From Sphingomonas sp. J315 (GTDB lineage: Bacteria > Pseudomonadota > Alphaproteobacteria > Sphingomonadales > Sphingomonadaceae), in the NCBI RefSeq assembly GCF_024666595.1, contig NZ_CP088296.1, positions 2,718,501-2,782,500 on the forward strand: DNA of 64,000 bases, in the 5' to 3' direction. Position 1 is the stretch's first letter. Each line of letters begins with the position of its first letter. Positions 1-10,008 of this stretch are shown here, one piece after another. A model generated the notes under the pieces. It was not told where the DNA came from. It saw only the letters and a list, made by a program, of their open reading frames with translations, and ran no database searches. Position numbers and translations under genes: made by a program.

Positions 1-219
1 AGCGCCCAACAGCGCGACCAGTTCGCTGCGGTTCAGACCGTCGAGCTTCCCGCTCCACATCAGATGCTCGATCATGTGTATGCGCGCCTGATCATCGATT
101 CGCTCTACCTGCTTCCAACGATCTGAATCGAAGGGGCGGACTGGCAGATACCCGGTCATGAACCCATAGGTGACAGCGCCAGCCAGGAAGGTGACGAGCA
201 GACCCGCGACACAACCCAA
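1..219 (-). CDS. Partial conserved hypothetical protein, membrane-anchored (3' end outside window)
   Basis: The minus strand is open from about 219 to the left edge, so the C-terminus is missing. It shows a hydrophobic N-terminal segment (GLLVTFLAGAVTYGF), then a soluble part with DRWKQVERIDDQARIH and, near the edge, GLNRSELVALLG. The latter resembles the 'GMsraeVvaLLG' motif of small sphingomonad envelope proteins of unknown function; that likeness is from memory. No clear ribosome binding site is visible. TTG at 219 is the first plausible start and ATG at 159 is an alternative. The start lies just downstream of the GFA-type gene on the same strand, with about 30 bp between them. Confidence 0.5.
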   Translation of the reverse strand, partial: MGCVAGLLVTFLAGAVTYGFMTGYLPVRPFDSDRWKQVERIDDQARIHMIEHLMWSGKLDGLNRSELVALLGA

Positions 220-248
220 TCTGCGGGCGCGCGTGCCATGTCGCTGTC

Positions 249-659
249 CTACGCCCCGCCGGGAAACCGCTCGAATTCCGGCAAGCCATGCGCATCCTTC
301 ATCCAGCCGATGCGGTCGGCGGTCTGGATATGCGCGGCGGCGGGGACGGCTTCGGGGTCGTCGAGGGTCGATGCCTGAACGTCGACGAGGCCGGGAAGGT
401 TGGTGGCATTGCGGTAGAATAGCCCGGTGCCGCAGGTCGGACAGAACCAGCGACGGCCGGTTTCGGATGAGGCATATTCGCGCGGGTTGCCCTGCGTGAC
501 CGTCAGCGCGTCCTCGGGATACATCGCCCAGCCGACCATCGGCGCACCGGCGCAGCGGCGGCAATCGGTGCAGTGGCACAGCGCCTGACCGCCGTGCAGC
601 GGATCGCCGTCGATCTCGTAACGTACCGCGCCGCAATGGCATCCACCGGTCAGGGTCAC
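249..659 (-). CDS. GFA / CENP-V family zinc protein
   Basis: A 136-residue protein of the GFA family (glutathione-dependent formaldehyde-activating enzyme-like, CENP-V fold). The zinc ligands are clear: CHC at residues 7-9, C28-x-C30-x2-C33-x2-C36 and C73-x2-C76, with the typical start GGCHCGAVRYE. The GTG start at 659 is chosen because a good ribosome binding site (AAAGGAGAG) precedes it. An upstream in-frame ATG at 764 would add 35 residues that look non-coding. Most family members have no proven substrate, so a formaldehyde role should not be assumed. It sits between lexA and the partial gene, all on the minus strand. Confidence 0.85.
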   Translation of the reverse strand: MTLTGGCHCGAVRYEIDGDPLHGGQALCHCTDCRRCAGAPMVGWAMYPEDALTVTQGNPREYASSETGRRWFCPTCGTGLFYRNATNLPGLVDVQASTLDDPEAVPAAAHIQTADRIGWMKDAHGLPEFERFPGGA

Positions 660-760
660 GCTGGCTCTCCTTTGGTGTTGGACGTCGCGTGGCTCGGCGT
701 ATTCGCTCTTGCCTGACTCCCCACCCCAACCCCTCCCCTGATGGGGATGGGTCAAGACAT

Positions 761-1429
761 TCAATAGCGCCGCAGCAGTCCGGCCAACTTGCCCTGCACG
801 CGCACCTGATCGGGGCGGTAGCGCTGGGGGTCGTAGCTGCGGTTGGCCGGGTCGAGGCGGACCATGCTGCCCTCGTTCCGGAAATATTTCAGCGTTGCTT
901 CCATCTCGTCGATCAGTGCGACCACGATCTCGCCATCGCGCGCGGTTTCCTGACGCCGAATCAGCGCATAGTCGCCGTCGAAAATCCCGGCCTCGACCAT
1001 CGAGTCCCCTGCGACCTCCAGCGCATAATGATCGCCCGACCCGAGCAGGGCGGCGGGGACGGGGAGCATCGTGGACCCTTCCAGCGCCTCGATCGGCACG
1101 CCCGCCGCGATGCGGCCGTGCAGCGGGATTTCGATCACGTCGTTCGCCGGCTGCGGCGCGGGGCGCGGCATCGCGACGACCGTCGACTTCGGCGCGACCT
1201 TCTTCGTCTCGCCGCGCTCGGGCATCTTGACCACTTCGAGCGCGCGGGCGCGATTGGGCAGGCGGCGCAGGAAGCCGCGCTCCTCCAATGCCGAGATCAG
1301 GCGGTGCACGCCCGATTTGGACTTGAGGTCGAGCGCGTCCTTCATCTCCTCGAACGAGGGCGAAACCCCGGTCTCGGCCAGACGGTCGGCGATGAAGCAG
1401 ATCAGCTCATGCTGCTTCTTCGTAAGCAT
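761..1429 (-). CDS. lexA: LexA SOS repressor
   Basis: A 222-residue transcriptional repressor and self-cleaving serine protease that controls the SOS DNA-damage regulon. The N-terminal winged helix ([13 protein letters not shown], about residues 1-65) is followed by a linker and an S24 peptidase domain. Visible residues are the cleavage pair A109-G110 in GRIAAG, the nucleophile S143 in GDSMVEAG and the general base K181 in ATLKY. ATG at 1429 matches the family start; an upstream ATG at 1489 would run through the SOS box. A GAAC-N7-GAAC box lies 18 bp upstream, so the gene very probably represses itself. Confidence 0.97.
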   Translation of the reverse strand: MLTKKQHELICFIADRLAETGVSPSFEEMKDALDLKSKSGVHRLISALEERGFLRRLPNRARALEVVKMPERGETKKVAPKSTVVAMPRPAPQPANDVIEIPLHGRIAAGVPIEALEGSTMLPVPAALLGSGDHYALEVAGDSMVEAGIFDGDYALIRRQETARDGEIVVALIDEMEATLKYFRNEGSMVRLDPANRSYDPQRYRPDQVRVQGKLAGLLRRY

Positions 1430-1446
1430 TGGACGTCCCCTATCAA

Positions 1447-1461
1447 GAACAGACGTGGAAC
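1447..1461 (-). promoter_or_regulatory. LexA (SOS) box upstream of lexA
   Basis: On the minus strand this reads GTTC-CACGTCT-GTTC, an exact match to the alphaproteobacterial LexA operator GTTC-N7-GTTC. It ends 18 bp before the lexA ATG. The second GAAC (1458-1461) is also one arm of an inverted repeat, GTGGAAC (1455-1461) / GTTCCAC (1473-1479), so the operator region may hold overlapping sites. Confidence 0.9.
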
Positions 1462-1500
1462 GTTTACGCCTTGTTCCACGCGGCGTCAAGCGGGTGCGAC

Positions 1501-2684
1501 TCAGCCGATGTCGAGGATTTCCACCGAGTCGCCCGCTGCCGCTGCCGGAACATGTGGGGCACGCACGATCAGGCAGTCGGACGTGGCCAAAATGCGCAGC
1601 ATCGAGCTGTCCTGGCGGTCGGCGGGATGAACGCGGCCGTCGCGATGGACGGCGCGGATATAGTCCTCACGCGGGCCGTTCGGGGGAGTGGGCCGCCGAG
1701 GATCGCGCTGCGGCGGCGGGGCAGCGGATCGGCTGCGCCCGAAAGATGGGCGACCATGGGCAGCACGAACAACAGGGCGGTGACATGCGCCGATACGGGG
1801 TTGCCGGGCAGGCCGAGCACGGCAGCGTCGCGCATCCGACCGGCCATCACCGGCTTGCCGGGGCGCATCGCGACCTTCCAGAAGTCGATCGCCGCGCCCG
1901 CGGCCTGGAGCGCAGGGTGGACCAAATCATGGTCGCCGACCGACGCGCCGCCGGTGGTGACCAGCAGATCGGCGTCGACCGCGGCGAAGGCGTGGGTCAG
2001 GGCGTCGATACTGTCGGGCAGGATGCCGAGGTCGATCAGCTCGATCGGGAGCGTTGCCAGCATCGCGGCGAGCATTGCGCCGTTGCTTTCGGGCAGCTGG
2101 CCGGTCGCGAGCGGCTGGCCCGGCGCGCGCAGCTCGTCCCCCGTCGCGGCGATGGCGACGCGGATGCGGCGACGGACGGGCAGGTTGGCGTGGCCCGCGA
2201 TGGCGGCGAGCGCGATGCGCGCCGGGGTCAGACGTGCACCCGCTTCGACCAGCCTGTCGCCGGTCGCGAAATCGAGCCCGGCGACGCGGACATGTGCGCC
2301 GACGCGCGGCGGCCCTTCACCGTCCAGCGCCAGCGCATCGCCCTCGCGCCGCGCTTCCTCCTGTATCATGATCGTGTCCGCGCCCTGCGGCACCGCCGCG
2401 CCGGTGAAGATGCGGACCGACTCACCCGGCGCGACGGTCCCCGCAAAGGGTCGACCCGCCGCACTCTCGCCGATCACCCGCCACGGGCCGGGCAGGTCGG
2501 CGAAGCGGATCGCATAGCCATCCATCGCCGACAGCGGCAGTTCGGGCTGCGTGCGCAACGCGGTGACCGGCTCGGCCGCCCAGCGCCCGGCGGCGTCGCG
2601 CAACGGCACGCGTTCGGCCGCGACCGGCTGGGCGAGTGCGAACATGCGCTGTTGCGCCTCGGTTACGGAAATCATCCCCGACAT
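1501..2684 (-). CDS. moeA: Molybdopterin molybdenumtransferase MoeA, frame broken near 1682-1686
   Basis: MoeA inserts molybdate into adenylylated molybdopterin. The first frame (2684 to about 1690) carries the family hallmarks [36 protein letters not shown] and [10 protein letters not shown]. After GGPLP the frame switches and a second frame continues with [22 protein letters not shown] and [11 protein letters not shown] to a TGA at 1501. One missing base in the C5 run (G5 on the + strand, about 1682-1686) explains it; adding one base gives 394 residues, a normal length. The gene is probably intact in the organism. It lies between lexA and the PilZ gene, near moaC of the same cofactor pathway. 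Confidence 0.88.
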
Positions 2685-2724
2685 CGCTCCCCGATTAGCC
2701 GGGAGGCGTGACCGGGTCGAGCGC

Positions 2725-3666
2725 TCAGCGCGGGCGCGCCGCCTCGCTCAGCCGCGCCATTTCATGCGGGCGCAGCGGCAGGCGGAATTCGGCGACATGC
2801 CGTGCGCCATGGCATTCGATCACCCGGATCGGCCAGCCGCCGATCTGCGGCAGCGACAGCCACAGCCCGCACAGCGGCGCAAATTCGGTATCGCTCTCGA
2901 ACTCGACCAGCGCATTGCTCAGCGAGGTGATCTGGGCGTTCCACCAGCTGCTGCCCGAGCGGACATGCGTAGCGGCGTCGAGCTTGATCGCGTTCTTGAC
3001 GGCGCCAAGCGGGGATGTCGTCCCAGCCATCGGCTCTTGCACCACCGCCGGACGCCGGTTGGCGACCTGACGCAGCCACGGCATCAGGATCTGCCAGCCA
3101 ATTTCATCGGCAAAGGCGATCCCCGCCTGGCCGCGTTCGGTCCAGCGGATTTCGCCCGCGATCGGGCGCAGCCCGTCTAGCGTGATCTCCACCGCCTCAC
3201 CCACGCGCAGCGGTGCGCGGGTTTCGATGCCGAGGCCAGCGGGCGACAGGTTGCGGGTCCAGGCGAAATCGACCTGATCGCCATGCCGCAGGCACAACCG
3301 CTGGCGCAGCTCGATGCGCGGCATCTGACGGCGTTCGGCTGGCAAGGCGGCGAGGCAGCGGGCGAGCGCCGCGACCACGTCCATCGGTTCGTCGAAACAG
3401 AAGGTGAAGGCCGAGGGGTCGTCGCCCAGCACCGATCCTTCGGCGCTGACGCCAAAGGGCAGTTCGATCCGGCCGCGATCGCCATTGGTGACCGGACCGG
3501 TAACGGTGAGCGTCGCCCCGGCAGAGGTGATGCGGTGGACAAAGCAGTCGCGCGTGCCGTCGCTGCCGACCAGCCGACCGTGCGTCGCATTCTCCGCGCT
3601 TCCCGGCTGTGCGGGATCAAGCCCGCCCGACAATGAAAATATGGCTGACCGCCCCGTACCTGACAT
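2725..3666 (-). CDS. Multi-domain PilZ protein (probable c-di-GMP receptor)
   Basis: About 313 residues with no signal peptide. The central part (about residues 112-195) is a recognisable PilZ domain: basic RRQMPRIELRQR, then NLSPAGLGIE, matching the N/DxSxxG motif, and a closing GQAGIAFADE. The stretches before (about 28-95) and after (about 215-305, with ITSLSNALVEFE) repeat the same strand pattern without the arginine motif. The protein therefore looks like three tandem PilZ-like units with one competent binding site. Cytosolic c-di-GMP binding is inferred from the family. It sits in a row of minus-strand genes between moeA and moaC, with no obvious diguanylate cyclase nearby. Confidence 0.75.
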   Translation of the reverse strand: MSGTGRSAIFSLSGGLDPAQPGSAENATHGRLVGSDGTRDCFVHRITSAGATLTVTGPVTNGDRGRIELPFGVSAEGSVLGDDPSAFTFCFDEPMDVVAALARCLAALPAERRQMPRIELRQRLCLRHGDQVDFAWTRNLSPAGLGIETRAPLRVGEAVEITLDGLRPIAGEIRWTERGQAGIAFADEIGWQILMPWLRQVANRRPAVVQEPMAGTTSPLGAVKNAIKLDAATHVRSGSSWWNAQITSLSNALVEFESDTEFAPLCGLWLSLPQIGGWPIRVIECHGARHVAEFRLPLRPHEMARLSEAARPR

Positions 3667-3743
3667 AACGCCCCACAACTGAACCGAAAAATGATGCGCC
3701 GGGGGGCATCAAGATTCGCTGAGCGAGCGCGGTAAGGGGCGAG

Positions 3744-4220
3744 TTAACCCTGATCGGCGCGCCAGTCTCCGGACTTGCCGCCGCGCTTCTCGATCAGCCG
3801 GATCGCACCGATCTCCATCGTGCGGTCGAGTGCCTTGGCCATGTCGTACACGGTAAGCAGCGCGACGGTGACCGCGGTCAGCGCCTCCATCTCTACCCCG
3901 GTGCGCCCGGTCAGGCCGACCGTGGCGGTGGCGGTGACGCCGCTATCGTCGGGCGTCAGGTCGAGGGTGACCTTGCTCAGCGCCAGCGGATGACACAGCG
4001 GGATCAGGTCGCTGGTCTTTTTCGCCGCCATGATCCCCGCGATCCGCGCGACGGCGAGGACGTCGCCCTTCTTGACCAGCCCGTCGCGGATCGCGGTCGC
4101 GGCTTCGCCCGACATGGTAATGCGGCCGGTGGCGGTGGCGACGCGTTGCGTCTCCGCCTTGCCGCCGACATCGACCATGCGCGCCGCGCCGGTTTCGTCG
4201 AGATGGGTGAGGTTGCTCAC
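3744..4220 (-). CDS. moaC: Cyclic pyranopterin monophosphate synthase MoaC
   Basis: A 158-residue MoaC, which converts 3',8-cH2GTP to cyclic pyranopterin monophosphate in molybdenum cofactor synthesis. The family signatures [21 protein letters not shown] and [11 protein letters not shown] are all present and the length is normal. The start overlaps the trpC stop by 4 bp (4217-4220), so it is translationally coupled to trpC. moeA of the same pathway lies 1 kb downstream, beyond a PilZ gene. Confidence 0.96.
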   Translation of the reverse strand: MSNLTHLDETGAARMVDVGGKAETQRVATATGRITMSGEAATAIRDGLVKKGDVLAVARIAGIMAAKKTSDLIPLCHPLALSKVTLDLTPDDSGVTATATVGLTGRTGVEMEALTAVTVALLTVYDMAKALDRTMEIGAIRLIEKRGGKSGDWRADQG

Positions 4221-5002
4221 CCGATCATCGCCCGCGTCGCTGCCTTGACGTCGTCCTGCCGCATCAGCGACTCGCCGATCAGGAAGCAGCGGACGCCGTG
4301 TTCGGCCATTCCATCCAGATCGGCGCGCGACGTCAGCCCGCTCTCCGCGACGAAGGTGCAGCCTTCCGGTGCGCGTCCGACCAGTTCATAGGTGCGGTCG
4401 AACGAGACGCTGAAATCCTTGAGGTTGCGGTTGTTGACCCCGATCAGCCGCGACCTGAGCGCCAGCGCACGGTCGAGTTCGGCTTCGTCATGCACTTCGA
4501 CCAGCACATCCATGCCGAGGCCGACCGCCGCATCCTCGATCTCCGCCATCTGCGTGTCTTCCAGCGCGGCAACGATGATCAGGATCGCGTCGGCGCCGAT
4601 GCTGCGTGCCTCCAGCACCTGCCACGGATCGACCATGAAATCCTTGCGGATCACCGGCAGATTGCACGCGGCGCGCGCGGCGATCAGATAATCCTCATGC
4701 CCCTGAAAGAACGGCGCGTCGGTCAGCACCGACAGGCACGCCGCGCCGCCGGCGGCATAGGCGCGGGCGTGGGCAGGTGGATCGAAATCGGCGCGGATCA
4801 GGCCCTTGGAGGGGGAGGCCTTCTTGATCTCGGCGATCAGGCCGTATCCGCTCGCAGCCCTGGCATCGAGCGCAGCGCGAAAGCCGCGCGGCGGGGTCTG
4901 CGCCAGCGCCAGTGCCTGCAGCTCGGCGAGCGACCGCGCGGCCTTGCGCTCCGCCACTTCGCTGCGCTTCACCGCGATGATCTCGTCCAGCATCGTGCTC
5001 AT
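4217..5002 (-). CDS. trpC: Indole-3-glycerol phosphate synthase
   Basis: A 261-residue monofunctional TrpC that closes the indole ring in tryptophan synthesis. The TIM-barrel signatures are visible: [12 protein letters not shown] near residue 60, the [12 protein letters not shown] block, and TFVAESGL in the phosphate-binding region. The start overlaps trpD by 4 bp and the stop overlaps moaC by 4 bp, giving a tightly coupled trpD-trpC-moaC string. Confidence 0.97.
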   Translation of the reverse strand: MSTMLDEIIAVKRSEVAERKAARSLAELQALALAQTPPRGFRAALDARAASGYGLIAEIKKASPSKGLIRADFDPPAHARAYAAGGAACLSVLTDAPFFQGHEDYLIAARAACNLPVIRKDFMVDPWQVLEARSIGADAILIIVAALEDTQMAEIEDAAVGLGMDVLVEVHDEAELDRALALRSRLIGVNNRNLKDFSVSFDRTYELVGRAPEGCTFVAESGLTSRADLDGMAEHGVRCFLIGESLMRQDDVKAATRAMIG

Positions 5003-5994
5003 GCGGCGGCGATCCAGCAGTCGAGCAGCGCCTTGGCAAGCCCCTTATCGATGGTTTCGGCGGCTTCCTCCGCACCTTCGCGCAGATCGGCGGCCTCTCC
5101 GGCGACCACCAAAGCCGCCGCCGCATTGAGCAGCACCGCATCGCGATACGCCCCGCGCTCGCCATCGAGCAGGCGGCGGAGTGCAGCGGCGTTCTCCTGC
5201 GCATCGCCGCCGCGCAACGCAGAAAGCGGGTGGGAGACCAAGCCTGCATCCTCGGGCGTCACCCGTGCGGGCAGGCTGACATCGCCGATGCTGACGATCA
5301 GCGATCCGCCCTCGGGCGACAATTCGTCGAGCCCTTCCTCACCCGAGACGACCGCCGCGCCCTTGACGCCCAATTGCGCCAGCGCCTCGGCATAGATCGG
5401 CGCATAATCCGGGCGGGCGATGCCGATCAGCTGGCGCTGCACCCCCGCCGGATTGGCGAGCGGTCCCATCAGGTTGAAGATCGTCCGCCGCCCGATGCGC
5501 TTGCGGATCGGGGCGACGCGCGCCATCGCCGGATGGTGCTTCGCCGCGAAGAGGAAGGCGATGCCGAGATCGTTGAGGTGCGCCTCGGCATTGAGCGCCG
5601 CACGATCGAGGTCGAGGCCGAGTGCCTCCAGCGTGTCCGCCGCGCCCGATTTGGAGCTGGCGGCGCGGTTGCCATGTTTGGCGACCGGCACGCCTGCTGC
5701 GGCAACCACGATCGCCACTGCGGTCGATACGTTGAGCGTGTGGTGCCCGTCGCCGCCGGTCCCGCACACGTCGATTGCATTGGCGGGGGCGCTGACCGGG
5801 ATCACCCGCTGGCGCATCGCACGTGCCGCCTCGGCGATCTCGACGCTGGTCTCGCCGCGGTCGGACAATGCGATCAGGAAGGCTTCGATATCCTCCTCGG
5901 CGGCCTTGCCGTCGAGGATGTCGGCGAACGCCTGCGCCGCGCTTTCGCGCGCGAGCGGACTGGCGGGGTCGGGGAGAAGGCTGAAGTTCGTCAC
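4999..5994 (-). CDS. trpD: Anthranilate phosphoribosyltransferase
   Basis: TrpD transfers phosphoribose from PRPP to anthranilate. It has the PRPP-binding loop [15 protein letters not shown], then [15 protein letters not shown], and the later GPLANPAGV. The GTG start at 5994 gives a 331-residue protein beginning TNFSLLPDP, the usual family N-terminus; an in-frame ATG at 6033 would add 13 doubtful residues. It follows trpG and the small PilZ gene on the same strand and overlaps trpC by 4 bp. Confidence 0.95.
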   Translation of the reverse strand: MTNFSLLPDPASPLARESAAQAFADILDGKAAEEDIEAFLIALSDRGETSVEIAEAARAMRQRVIPVSAPANAIDVCGTGGDGHHTLNVSTAVAIVVAAAGVPVAKHGNRAASSKSGAADTLEALGLDLDRAALNAEAHLNDLGIAFLFAAKHHPAMARVAPIRKRIGRRTIFNLMGPLANPAGVQRQLIGIARPDYAPIYAEALAQLGVKGAAVVSGEEGLDELSPEGGSLIVSIGDVSLPARVTPEDAGLVSHPLSALRGGDAQENAAALRRLLDGERGAYRDAVLLNAAAALVVAGEAADLREGAEEAAETIDKGLAKALLDCWIAAA

Positions 5995-6070
5995 GCCGCC
6001 TCTATTCCGGTGCGCGGACGCCAAGTCGAGCAATTCCTGTTATCGACGGGACAAGCCCGGGCGCAGGCAG

Positions 6071-6463
6071 TCAGCGGCGATAGGGGCTGTCGCGATCCTG
6101 CACCCAACCGGCGCTGATGCCGCGGTCGAGCGTGGTGGCGGGGCGTGGCTTGGGTGGCGCGATGATTGCCTTGGACCGCGCCGCATCGGGATCGATCGTC
6201 TCGGAAAAGCGCAGTCCGGCCATGTCGTCCCGGACCCAGATCACCGTCGCGCCGACTGCCTTGAGCACGCCGACCGACACCAGCACCGTCGCGCCGGCCT
6301 TCAGCGCACCCGCACGATCGACCTTCGCGCCCGAAGCCGACAAATCCTTGATGCGATGCTTGGTCAACACGCCCCCACCGAACCCGCAAATCTCCGCCCC
6401 CAGCAGCACCTGCTGGCGCGGCATACGGGGGGTGAGAGAGTCGCGGATGGCGGGTTCGCCCAT
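6071..6463 (-). CDS. Small PilZ-domain protein between trpG and trpD
   Basis: A 130-residue soluble protein made of a single PilZ-like domain. DLSASGAKV (the DxSxxG motif) sits mid-protein, followed by the usual beta-strand pattern and GLRFSETID. The N-terminal arginine motif is weak: KHRIKDLS precedes DxSxxG but no full RxxxR is evident, so nucleotide binding is uncertain. It lies between trpG (105 bp upstream) and trpD (76 bp downstream), all minus strand. Together with the larger PilZ gene at 2.7-3.7 kb, two PilZ genes interrupt the trp/mo series. Confidence 0.7.
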   Translation of the reverse strand: MGEPAIRDSLTPRMPRQQVLLGAEICGFGGGVLTKHRIKDLSASGAKVDRAGALKAGATVLVSVGVLKAVGATVIWVRDDMAGLRFSETIDPDAARSKAIIAPPKPRPATTLDRGISAGWVQDRDSPYRR

Positions 6464-6568
6464 GATTTCCCTTTGCGTTCCGCCCGCAACGGGCAGAGCC
6501 GGAGATTGGATAGGTCCGTTGCTGCTAACCCAAATGGGTTAAGCCGGCGTTGACCGCGACCACCGAAA

Positions 6569-7153
6569 TTACGCCAGCGTTCTCGCCTCGATCCCAGCAA
6601 TGGCCATGAAGTTCGCCAGCATCGCATGGCCATGCTCGGTCGCGATGCTCTCGGGATGGAACTGGACCGAATGGATCGGCAGGTCGCGGTGGCGGAAGGC
6701 CATGACGCTGCCGTCCGACGCGGTCGCGTTGATCACCAGTGTATCTGGAATGTCGGTGACGATCAGCGAGTGGTAGCGGGTGGCGGTGAACGGGCTGGGC
6801 AGCCCGGCGAACAGCCCGGTGCCGTCATGGCTGACCGGCGACGTCTTGCCGTGCATCAGCCCGCCGCGCACCACCTTGCCCCCGAAATGCTGGCCGATCG
6901 CCTGGTGGCCGAGGCACACGCCGAGCAACGGCTTGCCCGCATCGGCACAGGCGGCGACGAGGTCGAGGCTGATCCCGGCCTCGTTGGGCGTGCACGGGCC
7001 GGGCGAGAGCAGAAACGCCTGTGCGTTGCTGGCAATCGCCTCCTGCGCGGTCAGCGCGTCGTTGCGCACCACCTTCACCTCTGCGCCCAGCTCCATCAGG
7101 TAGTGGACCAGGTTCCAGGTGAAGCTGTCGTAATTGTCGATGACTAGGATCAT
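6569..7153 (-). CDS. trpG: Anthranilate / aminodeoxychorismate synthase component II (glutamine amidotransferase)
   Basis: A 194-residue class I glutamine amidotransferase that supplies ammonia to anthranilate synthase, and possibly to PabB. The catalytic triad is visible: C80 in [10 protein letters not shown], and H166 and E168 in VQFHPES. The oxyanion motif [12 protein letters not shown] is also present. Its position upstream of trpD and trpC fits the trpGDC order of alphaproteobacteria; trpE is not in the window. Confidence 0.94.
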   Translation of the reverse strand: MILVIDNYDSFTWNLVHYLMELGAEVKVVRNDALTAQEAIASNAQAFLLSPGPCTPNEAGISLDLVAACADAGKPLLGVCLGHQAIGQHFGGKVVRGGLMHGKTSPVSHDGTGLFAGLPSPFTATRYHSLIVTDIPDTLVINATASDGSVMAFRHRDLPIHSVQFHPESIATEHGHAMLANFMAIAGIEARTLA

Positions 7154-7174
7154 GGGAGTGGGGGCTTAGCGGGG

Positions 7175-8110
7175 TCAGTACCCCGCGTCGAGATCGACGA
7201 TATTCGTCATCGGCGTCCCCGCCATGAATGCGCGCGCATTTTCCAGGAACAAGGTCGCCGCGCGCATGAACATCTTCGTCTGAGACCGGCCCGACAAATG
7301 CATCGAATGGATGGCATTGGGCGCGGTCCAGAGCGGGTGATCCTCAGGCAGTGGTTCGGGCGTCACCACGTCGAGGAACGCGCCCCCGATGCGCCGCGCG
7401 TGGAGCGCCGCGATCAGCGCATCCTGATCGACCATGTCGCCGCGCGCGATGTTGATCAGCCACGCGCCGGGCTTCATCGCCGCGAGTGCGTCCGCGCCGA
7501 ACATTGCCCCGGTTTTGGCGGTCGAGGGGGCGGCGAGGACGATCCAGTCATAGTCGCCGATCCGATCGCGCCACTGGTCGGGGGTCAGGGTGCCGTCGCG
7601 GCCGGACCGTGTGACGCCCGTGACATCGACCCCGAACGCCGCCAGCCGCTCGCCGATCATCCGCCCGATCGTGCCGTATCCGATCACCAGCGCGCGGGTC
7701 TCGAGCAGCTCGATCTTGCCCGGCGCGTCGGTCGGCCACTCCCGCCGGTCGGCGGTACGCACTACCTGATCGAAGCGCTTGGCGGCGGCGAGGATGCCGA
7801 GCAGCGCATATTCGGCAACCGCGATCGCGTTGATCCCGACGCCATTGGTGAGGATCGTGCCGCGCGCCTTGAGCAGACCGGTGTCGAATGCGTCGATTCC
7901 GGCATAGATGGTCGACAGCCATTTGAGCCGCGCCCCCGCCGCCGCGATCTCTCCGGTCCAGCCTGGCCGGTTCATGTCGACCCAGCCGATATCGGCGTCG
8001 CCGATCATCGCCAGCGCCTCTTCGCGGCTGGTGAACCAGTGCGCGTCGATCCCGCCGGGCAGGCCGGGTTCGATCAGCGGGCGGGCGAGTGCGGGAAGGA
8101 CGGCTTTCAT
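7175..8110 (-). CDS. D-isomer-specific 2-hydroxyacid dehydrogenase
   Basis: A 311-residue NAD(P)-dependent oxidoreductase. It has the Rossmann loop VIGYGTIGRMIGERL, the catalytic arginine in NIARGDMVDQDAL, a glutamate in EPLPEDHPLW and the catalytic histidine in SMHLSG. The N-terminal substrate domain contains WVDMNRPGWTGE. The specific substrate (glyoxylate, hydroxypyruvate or another 2-oxoacid) cannot be read from the sequence. It lies 21 bp upstream of trpG on the same strand, with no functional link evident. Confidence 0.88.
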   Translation of the reverse strand: MKAVLPALARPLIEPGLPGGIDAHWFTSREEALAMIGDADIGWVDMNRPGWTGEIAAAGARLKWLSTIYAGIDAFDTGLLKARGTILTNGVGINAIAVAEYALLGILAAAKRFDQVVRTADRREWPTDAPGKIELLETRALVIGYGTIGRMIGERLAAFGVDVTGVTRSGRDGTLTPDQWRDRIGDYDWIVLAAPSTAKTGAMFGADALAAMKPGAWLINIARGDMVDQDALIAALHARRIGGAFLDVVTPEPLPEDHPLWTAPNAIHSMHLSGRSQTKMFMRAATLFLENARAFMAGTPMTNIVDLDAGY

Positions 8111-8271
8111 GCGTGCAGGATGCCGGGATCAGCCCGTCCGGGCAATCGTCGCGGACAAAACTGGTTTGCGACAAATTGATACTCTTTTTGGCTGGCGCGG
8201 TGCGACGGAAAGGAGAATCATCTGCCCGGGCTCTGCGGGACGGGAGGTTCCGAGCGCCCGGGGTGGGACAT

Positions 8272-9997
8272 ATGGACAAGCTCGACTCGCCGCCGATCGC
8301 GGCGGATGAAGCCCCCGCGCTGCCGCCAACGGCCGCGGGCGAGGCCGCGCGTGCGACCGGGCGCGCTGGCGGAAGCATTGCCGCGGTTTCGGTGAGTAGC
8401 CTCGCGCTTGCACTGGCGGCGTGCGACTCGGGCGGCGGCGGCGGCGGCGGCGTCGTCTCGACCCCCGGACCGACCCCCACGCCCAGCCCCGCGCCGCCCC
8501 CGATCACGGCGGCGCAGGCAAGCCGGTTCCTGGCGCAGGCGACGATGGGCGCGACTGCCGCCGACATTGCCGATGTTCAGGCGCGCGGTTTCGATGGCTG
8601 GATCACCGCCGAGTTCGCCAAGACGCGCCCGACCAGCCTGTGGGACTGGCTCGTCGCCCGCAGCTATAATGTCAGCGCCAACATCAACAACGAAGCCGGG
8701 TTCGACAATGCGATGTGGAGCCAGCTCGTCGGGGCCGGCGATCAGTTGCGGCAGCGGGTCGGCATGGCGCTGCTCGAAATCCTCGTCGTCGGTATTGGCG
8801 GGGTAAACCTCAACTGGCGGCAATTCGCGATGGCCGCCTATGTCGACGTGCTGATGGACAATGCGTTCGGCAATTTCCGGACGCTGATCGAGCGGGTGAC
8901 CTATAATGCCGCGATGGGGTCGTTCCTGACCTTCCTGGGCAACCGCAAGGCGGACGCCCGTACCGGATCGGTCCCGGACGAAAATTACGCGCGTGAGCTG
9001 ATGCAGCTCTTCACCATCGGTCTCCACCGGCTGAACATGGACGGCAGCCTCGTCACGTCGGGCGGACAACCGGTTGAAACCTATACCCCCGACGACGTCT
9101 CGGGGCTCGCGCGCGTGTTCACGGGCCTGGTCGTCGACGGCTCCGACAGCACGACTCCGGACCGGTACCGACGTGCGATGATCTTCAACGCCGGCCAGCA
9201 TGAGACTGGCGCCTCGACCTTCCTCGGCACGACCGTCGCGGCGGGGTTGTCGGGAAGCGACGCGGTCCGGCAGGCGCTCGACACGATCTTCGCGCACCCG
9301 AATGTCCCCCCCTTTGTGTCGAGGCAGCTGATCCAGCGGCTGGTCACCAGCAACCCGTCGCCCGCCTATATCGGGCGGGTCTCGGCGGTGTTCGCGAACA
9401 ACGGATCCGGCGTGCGCGGCGACATGCAGGCGGTGATCCGCGCGATCCTGCTCGACAGCGAGGCGCGGACCGAGCCGAGCGCGGCCAGCGCGGGCAAAGC
9501 TGCGCGAACCGGTCATGCGCCTGACGGCCTGGGCGCGCGCCTTTGGGGCGACATCGAATTCGGGCAACTGGACGACGGGCAATACAAGCGATGCGACCGC
9601 GCGGCTGGCCCAGTCGATGGGGCGCAGCGCATCGGTCTTCAACTTCTTTCGCCCGGGCTATACCCCGCCCAACACGCCGATCGCCACCGCCGGACTGGTC
9701 GCGCCGGAATTGCAGATCACCAACGAAATCAGCGTCGTCGGTTACGTCAACTACATGCAGGCGGTGGTGAACAACACGACCGACCTGCGCACCGACTACG
9801 GGTCGATCAGCGGTATTGCGGGGGACAGCGCCGCGCTGGTCGACCGGATCAACCTGTGGCTCGCGGCGGGGCAGCTTTCCAGCGCCACGGTGACCGCGAT
9901 CCGGACTGCGGTGGACAGCTCGACCAACCCCAATAACCGCATCGCGATCGCCATCCTGCTGACGATGGCCTCGCCTGAATATCTGACGTTGAAGTGA
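8272..9997 (+). CDS. DUF1800 exported protein, frame broken at 9496-9498
   Basis: A large DUF1800-family protein of unknown function. The N-terminus has about 30 polar residues, then a hydrophobic stretch ending LALALAAC, which looks like a lipobox, followed by glycine- and proline-rich linkers. The DUF1800 body has ASRFLAQATMGAT, ENYARELMQLFTIGLH and FVSRQLIQRLVTSNP. After SAASAGK the frame switches; the second frame gives RLTAWARAFG, SVFNFFRPGYTPPNTP and ASPEYLTLK to TGA at 9997. One extra A in the AAA at 9496-9498 explains it; removing it gives 574 residues. The DUF1501 gene follows 11 bp downstream, the usual partner of this family. Confidence 0.85.
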
Positions 9998-10008
9998 GGG
10001 GCGGGGAC

